From Amaricoccus macauensis_A (GTDB lineage: Bacteria; Pseudomonadota; Alphaproteobacteria; Rhodobacterales; Rhodobacteraceae): a DNA stretch of 64,000 nucleotides. Location: positions 124,001-188,000 of the forward strand of contig NZ_JBNAFY010000004.1 in the NCBI RefSeq assembly GCF_049800915.1, given 5' to 3'. Shown piece after piece: positions 54,958 to 63,866 of this stretch (within the stretch, counting starts at the first letter, position 1; every line of letters begins with the position of its first letter). The translations under genes and the position numbers were made by a program. The notes under the pieces were generated by a model. The model was not told where the DNA came from. It made no database searches and saw only the letters and a list, made by a program, of their open reading frames with translations.

Positions 54958-57801
54958 TTACTCTGCCGCCTCGTCGTAGCTATCAAGCGGTGGGCAGGAA
55001 CAGATGAGGTTCCGGTCGCCATAGACATTATCCACCCGATTGACCGGAGACCAGTATTTGTCGACACGGAACGCTCCCGGCGGATAGCATGCGGCTTCCC
55101 GGTCGTAGGGCCGGTCCCATTCGCCAACTAGATCCTCGACCGTATGCGGGGCGCGTTTGAGCGGATTATTCTCCGGATCCATGCGGCCCGCTGCGATGTC
55201 TTCAGCTTCTTTGGCGATTGCAAGCATGGCGGAACAGAAGCGATCAAGTTCCGCCTTTGGCTCGCTTTCGGTAGGCTCGACCATCAAAGTACCGGCCACC
55301 GGCCAGCTCATGGTCGGGGCATGGAACCCGCAGTCGATCAGCCGCTTTGCCACGTCGTCGACCGTCACCCCAGCGCGCTCTTTGAGAACACGGGTGTCGA
55401 CGATACACTCGTGTGCCACTCGACCGGTCGCGGACTTGTAGAGGATGGGAAAGGCCTCTGCCAACCGGGAGGCGATATAGTTCGCATTCAGGATCGCGAC
55501 CTTTGTAGCTTGCGTCAGTCCCGCCCCGCCCATCATCAGGCAATAGGCCCATGAGATCGGCAGGATCGAGGCCGATCCGTAGCTCGCCGAAGAAACCATG
55601 CCGGCACCTCCCTCGCGGCCCGGAAGGAAGGGTGCCAAGTGCGCCTTTACTCCAATCGGGCCCATGCCGGGCCCCCCACCGCCATGAGGAATGCAGAAGG
55701 TCTTGTGAAGGTTGAGATGGCTTACATCGGAGCCGAAATCTCCGGGGCGCGAGAGGCCCACGAGAGCATTGAGGTTTGCGCCGTCGAGATAGACCTGACC
55801 ACCGTGCGAATGGGTGATTTCGCAGACCTTCCGCACCGTTTCTTCGAAAACGCCGTGGGTAGAAGGATAGGTGATCATGCACGCGGAGAGCGTATCGGAG
55901 TGCGCTTCAGCCTTCGCCGCAAAATCCTCCAGATCCACATCGCCGTTTGCGGCCGACTTGACCACGACCACCTTCATGCCGGCCATCTGCGCGCTTGCCG
56001 GATTGGTTCCATGTGCAGAAACCGGAATCAGGCAGACATTGCGATGCGCCTCTCCCCGGCTTAGGTGATAGGCCCGAATGGTCATCAGACCGGCATACTC
56101 GCCCTGTGCGCCCGAATTCGGCTGCATCGAGATCTCGTCGTATCCCGTGATGGCGCAGAGTTTTTTCGCCAGGTCACCGATCAGGTCTCTGTAGCCCTCG
56201 ACCTGGTCCTCCGGCGCAAAGGGGTGAATCCGCGAGAACTCCGGCCACGAAATGGGCATCATTTCGGCGGTCGCATTCAGCTTCATCGTGCACGAACCGA
56301 GCGGTATCATCGCCCGATCAAGCGCAAGGTCCCGATCCGCGAGGCGCCGCATGTAGCGCGTCATCTCCGCTTCCGCCCGATTCATGTGAAAAATGGGATG
56401 CGAGAGATAGGAGCTCGTCCGGATAAGATTTTCCGGTAAACGGTGATCGCGGTCGAGATCCCGGTCGAGCAGATCGCCGCCGAAGGCCCGCCAGACAGCC
56501 TGCGTGTGTTCGCGCCGGGTGGTCTCATCGAGGCTGATGCCGATATGGGTGCCACCCACCTTGCGCAGATTGATCCCCTCGGCCCGCGCGGCGTTGAGGA
56601 TCACTCCCTGCACCGCACCAACATTGACAAGGACCGTATCGAAGAAACTCCCGGTCTCCACGTCGAAACCGAGCCCTTCAAGGCCTTTGACCAGTCGAAC
56701 GGTCTTGCGATGAATGCGCTGGGCTATGGCCTTCAGACCGACGGGACCATGAAAGACCGCATACATGGAGGCCATGACCGCGAGAAGTGCCTGCGCAGTG
56801 CAGACATTCGACGTGGCCTTCTCCCGGCGAATATGCTGCTCCCTCGTCTGCAGGCTGAGGCGATAGGCACGGTTGCCGCGTGCATCGACGGATACTCCGA
56901 CAATCCGGCCAGGCATCGAACGCTTGAACGGATCCCTGACAGCCATGTAGGCGGCATGCGGACCGCCGTAACCGAGCGGAACGCCAAAGCGCTGCGCCGA
57001 GCCAATGGCTATATCAGCGCCCATTTCGCCCGGGGGCACCAGAAGGGTGAGCGCGAGGAGATCGGCAGCGACACAAGCCAGCGCCTTGGCCTCGTGCAGT
57101 CGGGCAATCGGCTCCGAGAAATCATGGATGTCGCCGTAGGTGCCCGGATACTGGAAGATTGCACCAAAGACGCTCTCGGGCTCGAGATCCTTAAACGGAT
57201 CTCCGACGACGACCTGCCAGCCAAGGGGTTCGGCGCGGGTGCGGATAACCTCTATGGTCTGAGGGTGGCAGTTATGGTCAACGAAGAAGGTCGTCGCCTT
57301 CGATTTCGACGCCCGCTGCGCCAGCGCCATCGCCTCAGCCGCTGCCGTTCCCTCGTCGAGCAGCGAGGCGTTGGCCACGTCAAGTGCCGTCAGGTCGCAG
57401 ACCACGGTCTGGAAATTCAGAAGCGCTTCAAGCCGGCCTTGGCTGATCTCGGGCTGATAAGGCGTATAGGCCGTGTACCAGGCAGGATTCTCGAGAATGT
57501 TGCGCTGAATAACCGGAGGCGTGACGGTGTCGTAGTAGCCCTGCCCGATCAGACTGGTGAAGACATTGTTGCGTCCTGCGACCACACGCATCTTGTGCAG
57601 CGCCGCCTGCTCCGAAAGGGCGGGCCCCCAATCGAGCGGTTCGGCCTGACGGATCGAAGGCGGGACAGTCTCTTCGATCAACTCATCAAGGCTACCCACT
57701 CCCACAACGTCCAGCATCTGAGCCATCTCTGCGGGAGACGGCCCGATATGGCGCCGATTGGCAAAATCATAGGGGTGGTAATCGGTTTCCTCGAACGGCA
57801 T
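54958..57801 (-). CDS. gcvP: Glycine dehydrogenase (decarboxylating), P-protein
   Basis: PLP-dependent decarboxylase of the glycine cleavage system, 947 residues, the single-chain (fused alpha/beta) form. The PLP lysine is Lys700 in HLNLHKTFCIPHGGGGPGMGP. The N-terminal half has RHIGPSPAEMAQML and LGYGGPHAAYMAVRD, and the C-terminal half ends near CSCPPLDSY. The start was set at ATG 57801 with AGGGAG upstream. It is the last gene of gcvT-gcvH-gcvP; the gap to gcvH is 41 bases. Works with T, H and L proteins to split glycine into CO2, ammonia and methylene-tetrahydrofolate. Confidence 0.98.
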   Translation of the reverse strand: MPFEETDYHPYDFANRRHIGPSPAEMAQMLDVVGVGSLDELIEETVPPSIRQAEPLDWGPALSEQAALHKMRVVAGRNNVFTSLIGQGYYDTVTPPVIQRNILENPAWYTAYTPYQPEISQGRLEALLNFQTVVCDLTALDVANASLLDEGTAAAEAMALAQRASKSKATTFFVDHNCHPQTIEVIRTRAEPLGWQVVVGDPFKDLEPESVFGAIFQYPGTYGDIHDFSEPIARLHEAKALACVAADLLALTLLVPPGEMGADIAIGSAQRFGVPLGYGGPHAAYMAVRDPFKRSMPGRIVGVSVDARGNRAYRLSLQTREQHIRREKATSNVCTAQALLAVMASMYAVFHGPVGLKAIAQRIHRKTVRLVKGLEGLGFDVETGSFFDTVLVNVGAVQGVILNAARAEGINLRKVGGTHIGISLDETTRREHTQAVWRAFGGDLLDRDLDRDHRLPENLIRTSSYLSHPIFHMNRAEAEMTRYMRRLADRDLALDRAMIPLGSCTMKLNATAEMMPISWPEFSRIHPFAPEDQVEGYRDLIGDLAKKLCAITGYDEISMQPNSGAQGEYAGLMTIRAYHLSRGEAHRNVCLIPVSAHGTNPASAQMAGMKVVVVKSAANGDVDLEDFAAKAEAHSDTLSACMITYPSTHGVFEETVRKVCEITHSHGGQVYLDGANLNALVGLSRPGDFGSDVSHLNLHKTFCIPHGGGGPGMGPIGVKAHLAPFLPGREGGAGMVSSASYGSASILPISWAYCLMMGGAGLTQATKVAILNANYIASRLAEAFPILYKSATGRVAHECIVDTRVLKERAGVTVDDVAKRLIDCGFHAPTMSWPVAGTLMVEPTESEPKAELDRFCSAMLAIAKEAEDIAAGRMDPENNPLKRAPHTVEDLVGEWDRPYDREAACYPPGAFRVDKYWSPVNRVDNVYGDRNLICSCPPLDSYDEAAE

Positions 57802-57842
57802 CGATACTCCCTGCGGTCCTGACCGCACTCACGTTGTTCGGG

Positions 57843-58205
57843 TCAGGCAATGAAAGCCGTATAGGCTTCCTCATCCATCAGTTCCTCGAGATCGGAGGGG
57901 GTCTCGAGTGTCATCTTGAAGAACCAGCCGGCTTCCATGGGATCTTCGTTCACGAGCGCCGGGTTCTCGACGATGGCCTCGTTCACTTCGGTGATGGTCC
58001 CGTCGAGTGGCGCGAGGATGTCGCTCGCGGCCTTGACCGACTCGATCGTCACGATCTCGTCGCCCTTGGCAACCTTCGCGCCTTCTTCCGGCAGTTCCAC
58101 GAAGACAAGGTCACCGAGTTGCTCCGTTGCGTGCTCGGTGATCCCCACGACAACTTCATCGCCGTCGCGCTTCAGCCACTCGTGTTCCTCGGTGAATTTC
58201 AGCAT
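57843..58205 (-). CDS. gcvH: Glycine cleavage system H protein
   Basis: Lipoyl carrier of the glycine cleavage system, 120 residues. Lys58 in ESVKAAS is the lipoylation site. The family opening TEEHEWL and the end region NPALVNEDPMEAGWFFKM are typical. It lies between gcvT (40-base gap) and gcvP. Confidence 0.98.
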   Translation of the reverse strand: MLKFTEEHEWLKRDGDEVVVGITEHATEQLGDLVFVELPEEGAKVAKGDEIVTIESVKAASDILAPLDGTITEVNEAIVENPALVNEDPMEAGWFFKMTLETPSDLEELMDEEAYTAFIA

Positions 58206-58245
58206 TCCTTGCCATCTCCACTTGGGTTCTTGCTGTCGATTTCGC

Positions 58246-59376
58246 CTAGCCGCGCTTGTAGCCCGGCGGGATGAACGGCATTTTCGCGACCGTAACCGGA
58301 AGCATCTTACCGCGCAGCTTCGCCAGGAGTTGCGTGCCGGGCTCCGAACGTTCCGTAGGGACGTAGCCCATGGCGACGGGACGGTTCAGACTCGGTCCGA
58401 AACCGCCCGATGTGATCTTGCCGATGGCTTCACCATCTTCGGAGGCATAAAGCTCGGTGCCTTCGCGCATGGGCGCCCGCCCTTCCGGCAACAGCCCCAC
58501 GCGCTTGCGCAGCGACCCGCGTGAAATCTGGTCGAGGATCACGGCATCGCCAGGAAATCCGCCTTCCCGCTCGCCGTCCCCGCGACGCACCTTCTGAATT
58601 GCCCAGATCAGTCCGGCTTCTATCGGTGTGGTCGTCTCATCAATGTCATGGCCGTAGAGGCAAAGCCCTGCTTCAAGACGAAGTGAGTCGCGCGCCCCCA
58701 GCCCGACGGGTTCCACATCAGGAAACGCGGCAAGTCGCGCAACGAAGTCCTGCGCGGAAGACGCCGGCAGGGATATTTCGTAACCGTCCTCTCCCGTATA
58801 GCCCGACCGCGATACGACCGCCGGAACGCCATGAAAATCCACGGCGCGGACATCCATGAAACTCATGAGCGCGACATCCGGATGAAGGGCTGCGAGCGCG
58901 GCTTCCGCCTTCGGGCCTTGCAGAGCGATAAGAGCCCGGTCAAGTGGTTCCACTTCGCAAGTGGCCGAAAGCGCCTCCTGCATCAGAGCTGTATCCGCAG
59001 CCTTGCAGGCCGCATTCACCACCACAAGAAGGTGGTCGCCCCGGTTTGCCACCATCAGGTCGTCGAGGATGCCCCCCCGGTCATCGGTGAAGAAGGCATA
59101 CCGCTGACGCCCTTCTTCCAGGCCAAGAACGCTTACCGGCACGAGCGCCTCGAATGCACGGGCCGCATCCTCGATGCGCCCGGATTTCGGACGTATGATC
59201 ACCTGCCCCATATGGCTCACATCGAAAAACCCTGCGGCCTTCCGCGTATGCAGATGTTCTTTCAGTATGCCGAGTGGATAGTTGAGCGGCATGTCGTAGC
59301 CGGCAAAAGGCACCATCTTTGCGCCGCGCGACCGATGCCACGCACTGAGAGGCGTCTTCAGAATTTCTTCGACCAT
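58246..59376 (-). CDS. gcvT: Glycine cleavage system aminomethyltransferase, T protein
   Basis: Transfers the aminomethyl carbon to tetrahydrofolate, releasing ammonia; 376 residues. Motifs MVPFAGYDMPLNYPLG, FFDVSHMGQV, RSGYTGEDGYEIS, GLGARDSLRLEAGLCLYG and the ending GRGKML-type barrel (LRGKMLPV) are present. Start ATG 59376 (MVEEILKTPL) follows a G-rich site; the open frame runs 65 codons further upstream through a leader with competing hairpins (59422-59459). First gene of gcvTHP. Confidence 0.96.
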   Translation of the reverse strand: MVEEILKTPLSAWHRSRGAKMVPFAGYDMPLNYPLGILKEHLHTRKAAGFFDVSHMGQVIIRPKSGRIEDAARAFEALVPVSVLGLEEGRQRYAFFTDDRGGILDDLMVANRGDHLLVVVNAACKAADTALMQEALSATCEVEPLDRALIALQGPKAEAALAALHPDVALMSFMDVRAVDFHGVPAVVSRSGYTGEDGYEISLPASSAQDFVARLAAFPDVEPVGLGARDSLRLEAGLCLYGHDIDETTTPIEAGLIWAIQKVRRGDGEREGGFPGDAVILDQISRGSLRKRVGLLPEGRAPMREGTELYASEDGEAIGKITSGGFGPSLNRPVAMGYVPTERSEPGTQLLAKLRGKMLPVTVAKMPFIPPGYKRG

Positions 59377-59421
59377 TCCCCCACCCAGCTGTGCCTGACC
59401 CGCGTGTATGACATCGATCCT

Positions 59422-59459
59422 AGAGACTGGTCCGGGGGGCTGCAAGTCTCTGCACCCCC
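59422..59459 (-). promoter_or_regulatory. gcvT leader with two mutually exclusive hairpins
   Basis: On the minus strand GGGGG-TGCA (59459-59451) can pair with TGCA-C-CCCCC (59444-59435), leaving AGAGACT-type bases in the loop. Alternatively AGAGACT (59451-59445) pairs with AGTCTCT (59428-59422), enclosing the other stem's 3' arm. The two folds cannot coexist, as in attenuators and riboswitch expression platforms. The conserved glycine-aptamer core (GAAGGGGCAA-like) is not seen. It lies 46 bases before gcvT and after the SRPBCC stop. Confidence 0.4.
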
Positions 59460-59470
59460 AATACGGGATC

Positions 59471-60049
59471 TCAATTTTCGGCTTTCGAAGAGCTCTCCTG
59501 CGTCCCGGGCTGAGCGTTGGCAGCCTCCGCACGCAGCTTGAGCGCCGCAAGACCGCGCTCGTAGTCACCACCGACCAGTTGATCCATGACCAGGCCCATG
59601 TAACGCCCCGTCGGCGTATTCCCCATGTCCGCTTCGAGTCCCCATGTCACATTCGTGCTTGTTCCGGATGGCTCCAGCACGAACCATGCTTCACCCGATC
59701 CCATTTCGCCAAAATCGAGTGCGGTTCGAACGCTCCGGTTTTCGGTGCTTTCGACGATCTCCTGGCTCCCACGACCGACCTGTGGGTCCATGCTCGACCA
59801 TTCCATGCGATTTCCGACGCCTTCCGTTGGTCCGCTAAAGACCACCTCCATGTCCGGGTCGTAGTCTGACCATGGCGACCATTCTGCAAAGGTCTGAAGC
59901 GAGTTGACCTGTTCAAAAACCACCTCCGCGGGGGCGTCGATCACGACGTCACGTTCTACCGTGATATGGCGCGGCAAGACGTAGGAAAACCCGATCAACA
60001 CGGCAACGAGAAGCGCCACCCCCACGAGAATTCGCAAGAACGTGACCAT
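59471..60049 (-). CDS. Membrane-anchored SRPBCC (START-like) family protein
   Basis: A 192-residue protein with one N-terminal membrane helix (about 2-25, FLRILVGVALLVAVLIGFSYV) followed by a polyketide-cyclase/START-like fold. The family entry ITVERDVVIDAPAEVVFEQVNSLQTFAEWSPW is characteristic, and the domain ends with a long helix. It probably binds a hydrophobic ligand; which one is unknown. Start ATG 60049 was chosen because the upstream extension lacks family character. It is on the gcvTHP strand, 94 bases upstream of gcvT. Confidence 0.85.
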   Translation of the reverse strand: MVTFLRILVGVALLVAVLIGFSYVLPRHITVERDVVIDAPAEVVFEQVNSLQTFAEWSPWSDYDPDMEVVFSGPTEGVGNRMEWSSMDPQVGRGSQEIVESTENRSVRTALDFGEMGSGEAWFVLEPSGTSTNVTWGLEADMGNTPTGRYMGLVMDQLVGGDYERGLAALKLRAEAANAQPGTQESSSKAEN

Positions 60050-60164
60050 GAACCCACCCTCAATTGCACTGGATCGCGCAAGCCTAGGCAATCTCCTCTG
60101 GCCAGACAAGGCCGACCTGGGTTCTCGCCTTTTCGCAAGGTGGCGCCCACGCACATGAAACGTG

Positions 60165-61031
60165 TCAGCCCCCCGCTCGTCCCTTGAGATGGCGCAGAAA
60201 TTCCTGAACCTTGACAGTGCGATGGAGGTCCACATGGGTCACGAGCCAGAGAGCTGCCGACCAATCCTCGCGAGGCGGCAGGACCTCCAAGAGCCCCTGC
60301 GACCCGTCCGGCTCATAGTCCGAGATGAAGCCAATACCCATGCCGTTCCGAACGGCACTGGTGATCACGCTCGGATCCGTTGTACGCAGGGCGAGGCGCG
60401 AGGCTGGAACGTTTTCCTCCATCCAACCGGCAAAGGGGAGTCCCCAAGGCTGCCCGACGGATCCCACGAACCAGTGCTCGTCAATATCGCCGTCCACCAG
60501 GTGCCCATACCGGTCGATATAGCCTTGACTTGCAAAGAGCCCGAACTGAACCCTGCGAAAAGGTTGAACGACATAGTCCGGATCCTGCGGCTTTTTGCCC
60601 GCGCGGATCGCAACATGTGCCTCGCCATGCTCAAGCCGCGCAAGTTGTTCCGTCGCAATGAACTCCAGTTCCACCTCGGGATAGGAACGATGAAAAGCTG
60701 CCAAAGCAGGCGTGATCAGCGGAGCACTCGCCGAAAGCGCGGTGATCACGAGCGCGCCCGAAAACTGCCCCGCCTTTCCGCGTCGCCGTCCAGCCAGGTC
60801 GACAAACATCTCCTCGGCACGCCCGGCAACCTCAAGTAGATCGCGGCCAGCCTCGGTGAGCGTGTATCCACGTGCATGGCGCTGAAAAAGCGGCGCACCG
60901 AAGGCGCCTTCCAGCGTCTCCACATGACGATTGACCGTGGCGCGATGCACGCCGAGGGTTTCTGCGGCAGCTTTCACTGTGCCCAGTCGCGCTACCATCA
61001 GTGCCGTTCGCAGCTCTGCCCAATGCTCCAT
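60165..61031 (-). CDS. LysR-family transcriptional regulator
   Basis: A 288-residue LysR protein. The N-terminal winged helix-turn-helix reads LGTVKAAAETLGVHRATVNRHVETLE, and an effector domain follows from about residue 90. It is divergent from the FMN reductase gene at 61157, and the 125-base gap contains GCGCAC/GTGCGC symmetry (61068-61101), so self- and target-regulation are likely. Effector unknown. Confidence 0.92.
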   Translation of the reverse strand: MEHWAELRTALMVARLGTVKAAAETLGVHRATVNRHVETLEGAFGAPLFQRHARGYTLTEAGRDLLEVAGRAEEMFVDLAGRRRGKAGQFSGALVITALSASAPLITPALAAFHRSYPEVELEFIATEQLARLEHGEAHVAIRAGKKPQDPDYVVQPFRRVQFGLFASQGYIDRYGHLVDGDIDEHWFVGSVGQPWGLPFAGWMEENVPASRLALRTTDPSVITSAVRNGMGIGFISDYEPDGSQGLLEVLPPREDWSAALWLVTHVDLHRTVKVQEFLRHLKGRAGG

Positions 61032-61067
61032 CTCTCGAAATTAGCATTCTCGATATGTCGCATCAAC

Positions 61068-61101
61068 GCGCACAAAGTGCGCATTCCAATCGATTGTGCG
61101 C
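61068..61101. promoter_or_regulatory. Candidate LysR operator between divergent genes
   Basis: GCGCAC (61068-61073) and GTGCGC (61077-61082) form a perfect 6-3-6 inverted repeat. GCGCACAA (61068-61075) is also inverted against TTGTGCGC (61094-61101). The nested symmetry, 37 to 70 bases upstream of the LysR start, fits recognition plus activation sites of a tetrameric LysR protein. Confidence 0.5.
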
Positions 61102-61156
61102 GCAGGGAGGCAGATCTAAATTCCAGCCAAAGGGAAACACCTCTAGGATGACCGCC

Positions 61157-61699
61157 ATGAAACTTCTCGCCTTTGCCGCCACGAACAGCCGCAACTCGAT
61201 CAACCGGGCGCTGGTGGAATATGCTGCCAACCGTCTCAAGAGCAGCTTTCAGCCTGATGCAGACATCGAGATCATCGACCTCAACGACTATGAGATGCCG
61301 ATCTACTCCATCGATCGCGAGCAGGAGACGGGCATCCCCGCTGCGGCACGGGATCTCTTCGCAAAAATCGGTGCTGCCGATGGGATCATCGTTTCGTTCG
61401 CCGAGCACAACGGGCTTGTCACCGCGGCGTGGAAGAACGCCTTCGACTGGATGAGCCGGATTGACGGCAAGGTTTGGCAAGACAAGCCGATGGTGATGCT
61501 CGCAGCATCGCCAGGCCCTCGAGCCGGTGCGAACGTGCTCGCAAGCCAGGAAATGCTGACACCCTTCTTTGGCGGGGAAATTCGCGGCACGCTTGGCATC
61601 GGCACCTGGAGCGAGGCCTGGGATGCCGCGAACAGCACCCTGCTGCGCGCCGAGGACAGCGCGGCACTCGACGAGACGCTCGTCAAGCTGGCCGCTTAA
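61157..61699 (+). CDS. NADPH-dependent FMN reductase family protein
   Basis: A flavodoxin-like oxidoreductase of 180 residues. The FMN phosphate loop ATNSRNSINRAL follows the first strand, and ASPGPRAGANVL and FAEHNGLVTAAWKNAFDWMSR are family hallmarks. It probably reduces free flavin, quinones or related acceptors. ATG 61157 (MKLLAFAA) has AGGA 8 bases upstream; ATG 61148 is three codons earlier and has no such site. It is divergent from a LysR gene that is its likely regulator. Confidence 0.9.
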   Translation: MKLLAFAATNSRNSINRALVEYAANRLKSSFQPDADIEIIDLNDYEMPIYSIDREQETGIPAAARDLFAKIGAADGIIVSFAEHNGLVTAAWKNAFDWMSRIDGKVWQDKPMVMLAASPGPRAGANVLASQEMLTPFFGGEIRGTLGIGTWSEAWDAANSTLLRAEDSAALDETLVKLAA

Positions 61700-61872
61700 G
61701 TTAGCAGTCACTCCATCGAATGAGCCGGCGAGTGCAGAAGATGCGCTGGCCGGTTGCGCGCATTTCCTGTCCAGGGCACGTGATCCTCGGCTTTCTGCTT
61801 CCACCCGCACTTGTCGCCCCGCGCCGTGGCGGCTAGAACGTGGCACGCATTTTCACGGAAACGGACAGAAGC

Positions 61873-63357
61873 ATGGCCGAGCTTGCCTACAAAGAGCCCG
61901 AACCCAAGGTAATCGCGGGCGCGAAGGGCGACTGGGAACTGGTGATCGGACTGGAAGTTCACGCCCAGGTTTCGTCGAAGTCCAAGCTCTTCTCGGGTGC
62001 ATCAACGGAATTTGGTGCCGAACCCAACAGCAATGTGAGCTTGGTCGATGCTGCCATGCCGGGCATGCTGCCCGTGATCAACGCGTTCTGCGTAGAGCAG
62101 GCGGTTCGCACCGGATTGGGCCTGAAGGCCGAGATCAACCTCTTCTCGCGCTTCGACCGGAAAAACTATTTCTACCCCGACCTGCCGCAGGGCTACCAGA
62201 TCAGCCAACTTTATCATCCGATCGTCGGAGAAGGTGAAATACTCGTCGACATGGCGCCGGGAGTTGCCCGCAAGGTGCGCGTCGAACGCATCCACCTCGA
62301 ACAGGATGCTGGTAAGTCGATCCACGATCTTGACCCGGACCTCTCCTACGTTGACCTCAACCGGACCGGCGTGGCGCTGATGGAGATCGTTTCGAAGCCC
62401 GACATTCGTGGGCCGGAAGAAGCGGCGGAATACGTGCGTAAGCTGCGTCAGATCCTGCGCTACCTCGGCACCTGCGACGGGAACATGCAGGAGGGCTCGC
62501 TTCGAGCCGACGTGAACGTGTCCGTGCGGCCCGCTGGCTCCACCGAGCTCGGCACACGCTGCGAAATCAAGAACATGAATTCCATGCGCTTCATCCAGCA
62601 GGCCATCGATTACGAGGCTCGGCGCCAGATCGCGATCCTCGAAGATGGCGGCAAGGTGGAGCAGGAAACCCGGCTCTACGACCCGAACAAGGGCGAAACC
62701 CGGTCGATGCGTTCGAAGGAAGAGGCGCACGATTACCGTTATTTCCCCGACCCGGACCTTCTGCCGCTCGAATTCGAGCAGGCATGGGTGGACGAAATTG
62801 CAAGTGGCCTGCCAGAACTGCCCGACCAGAAGAAGGCCCGGTTCGTTCTGGACTTCGGCATGACGGAATACGATGCCGGTGTCTTGACGGCAGAGGTAGC
62901 GAACGCCAACTACTTCGAAGCCGTCGCCGAGGGCCGGGACGGGAAGCAGGCCGCGAACTGGGTCATCAACGAGCTTTTCGGTCGCCTCAACAGGGAAGGC
63001 CACTCGATTTCCGAGAGCCCAATTACGCCCGTCCAGCTGGGCGGGTTGCTCGATCTTGTCGCCAGAAACGAAATCTCAGGAAAGATCGCCAAGGATGTCT
63101 TCGAGATTCTCTGGACCGAGGGGGGCGATCCGGCGAAAATCGTTGAAGACCGGGGGATGAAGCAGGTCACCGACATGGGCGCCATCGAGGCGGCCGTGGA
63201 TGAAGTGATTGCAGCAAACCCGGAAAAGGTTACCCAGGCGCAGGCCAAGCCGTCGATGGCGGGCTGGTTTGTCGGCCAGGTGATGAAGGCAACCGGCGGC
63301 AAGGCCAACCCGAAGGCCGTCAACGAGGTGGTACGCTCGAAACTTGGGCTCGGGTGA
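61873..63357 (+). CDS. gatB: Aspartyl/glutamyl-tRNA(Asn/Gln) amidotransferase subunit B
   Basis: Subunit of the GatCAB complex that converts Glu-tRNA(Gln) or Asp-tRNA(Asn) to the amide form; 494 residues. The family signature WELVIGLEVHAQV, the motif FDRKNYFYPDLPQGYQISQ and VDLNRTGVALMEIVS are intact. The C-terminal tRNA-binding YqeY-like tail (PSMAGWFVGQVMKATGGKANP) is complete. ATG 61873 was preferred over GTG 61840. gatA and gatC are not adjacent, so the complex is encoded at separate loci. Confidence 0.97.
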   Translation: MAELAYKEPEPKVIAGAKGDWELVIGLEVHAQVSSKSKLFSGASTEFGAEPNSNVSLVDAAMPGMLPVINAFCVEQAVRTGLGLKAEINLFSRFDRKNYFYPDLPQGYQISQLYHPIVGEGEILVDMAPGVARKVRVERIHLEQDAGKSIHDLDPDLSYVDLNRTGVALMEIVSKPDIRGPEEAAEYVRKLRQILRYLGTCDGNMQEGSLRADVNVSVRPAGSTELGTRCEIKNMNSMRFIQQAIDYEARRQIAILEDGGKVEQETRLYDPNKGETRSMRSKEEAHDYRYFPDPDLLPLEFEQAWVDEIASGLPELPDQKKARFVLDFGMTEYDAGVLTAEVANANYFEAVAEGRDGKQAANWVINELFGRLNREGHSISESPITPVQLGGLLDLVARNEISGKIAKDVFEILWTEGGDPAKIVEDRGMKQVTDMGAIEAAVDEVIAANPEKVTQAQAKPSMAGWFVGQVMKATGGKANPKAVNEVVRSKLGLG

Positions 63358-63379
63358 ACCCGTATCCGAGGGGGAACTG

Positions 63380-63835
63380 ATGGATCATTTCGACTACAAG
63401 GCGGTGCCTGCACCGCGCCGGAGCAAGAAGGCGAAGGGCGTCCGCGAACCCGCCGAGCTCTTCGCGATGACGCTGACCGACGCGATCAATGAGCAGTCGC
63501 GTGAAGGCTGGGAATACGTCCGGGCCGAAACGCTTCCGGCCGAGACGCCGCGCGGTTTCTTCCGCCGGGCTGCCGAGGAAGACGTGACGATGCTGATCTT
63601 TCGGCGCGCGCGCGCAAGTCGTGACCCTTTGATCGAGGCCCACACTCACGCTGGTGGAGAGCGCCCGCTCATGGCGGCCCGTGCAGAGCCTGCTATTGAG
63701 CGCGGCAACGGGAACTACGAGAGTCAGGCGCGCCCTGCCCGGCAAGAACCGCGGTTCTCGCAAGACAATCGGGGTCGCCCGGACGAGTTCTCCTCTCCGC
63801 TCCGGCCGACACCGCAACTGGAATCAGCAGACTAG
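63380..63835 (+). CDS. DUF4177-like protein
   Basis: A 151-residue protein whose first 75 residues fit the small DUF4177 fold: MDHFDYKAVPAP at the start, LTDAINEQSREGWEYVRAETLP in the middle, FFRRAAEEDVTMLIFRRA at its end. The remaining half is Arg/Pro/Glu-rich and probably disordered. GAGGGGGAACTG gives a strong ribosome site for ATG 63380. It follows gatB by 22 bases and is probably cotranscribed. Function unknown. Confidence 0.8.
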   Translation: MDHFDYKAVPAPRRSKKAKGVREPAELFAMTLTDAINEQSREGWEYVRAETLPAETPRGFFRRAAEEDVTMLIFRRARASRDPLIEAHTHAGGERPLMAARAEPAIERGNGNYESQARPARQEPRFSQDNRGRPDEFSSPLRPTPQLESAD

Positions 63836-63845
63836 GGAAACGGCG

Positions 63846-63866
63846 GGGCACCGGTATCAGGTGCCC
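63846..63866. terminator. Hairpin between convergent genes
   Basis: GGGCACC (63846-63852) and GGTGCCC (63860-63866) form a perfect 7-bp stem with a 7-base loop that contains the BolA stop codon. No T run follows. A shared 3'-end hairpin for the two convergent genes is likely. Confidence 0.45.

Noticed and set aside
59377..59471. Glycine riboswitch upstream of gcvT
   Set aside because: Searched by eye on the minus strand; the conserved aptamer core was not found and the leader is only about 95 bases from the previous stop.
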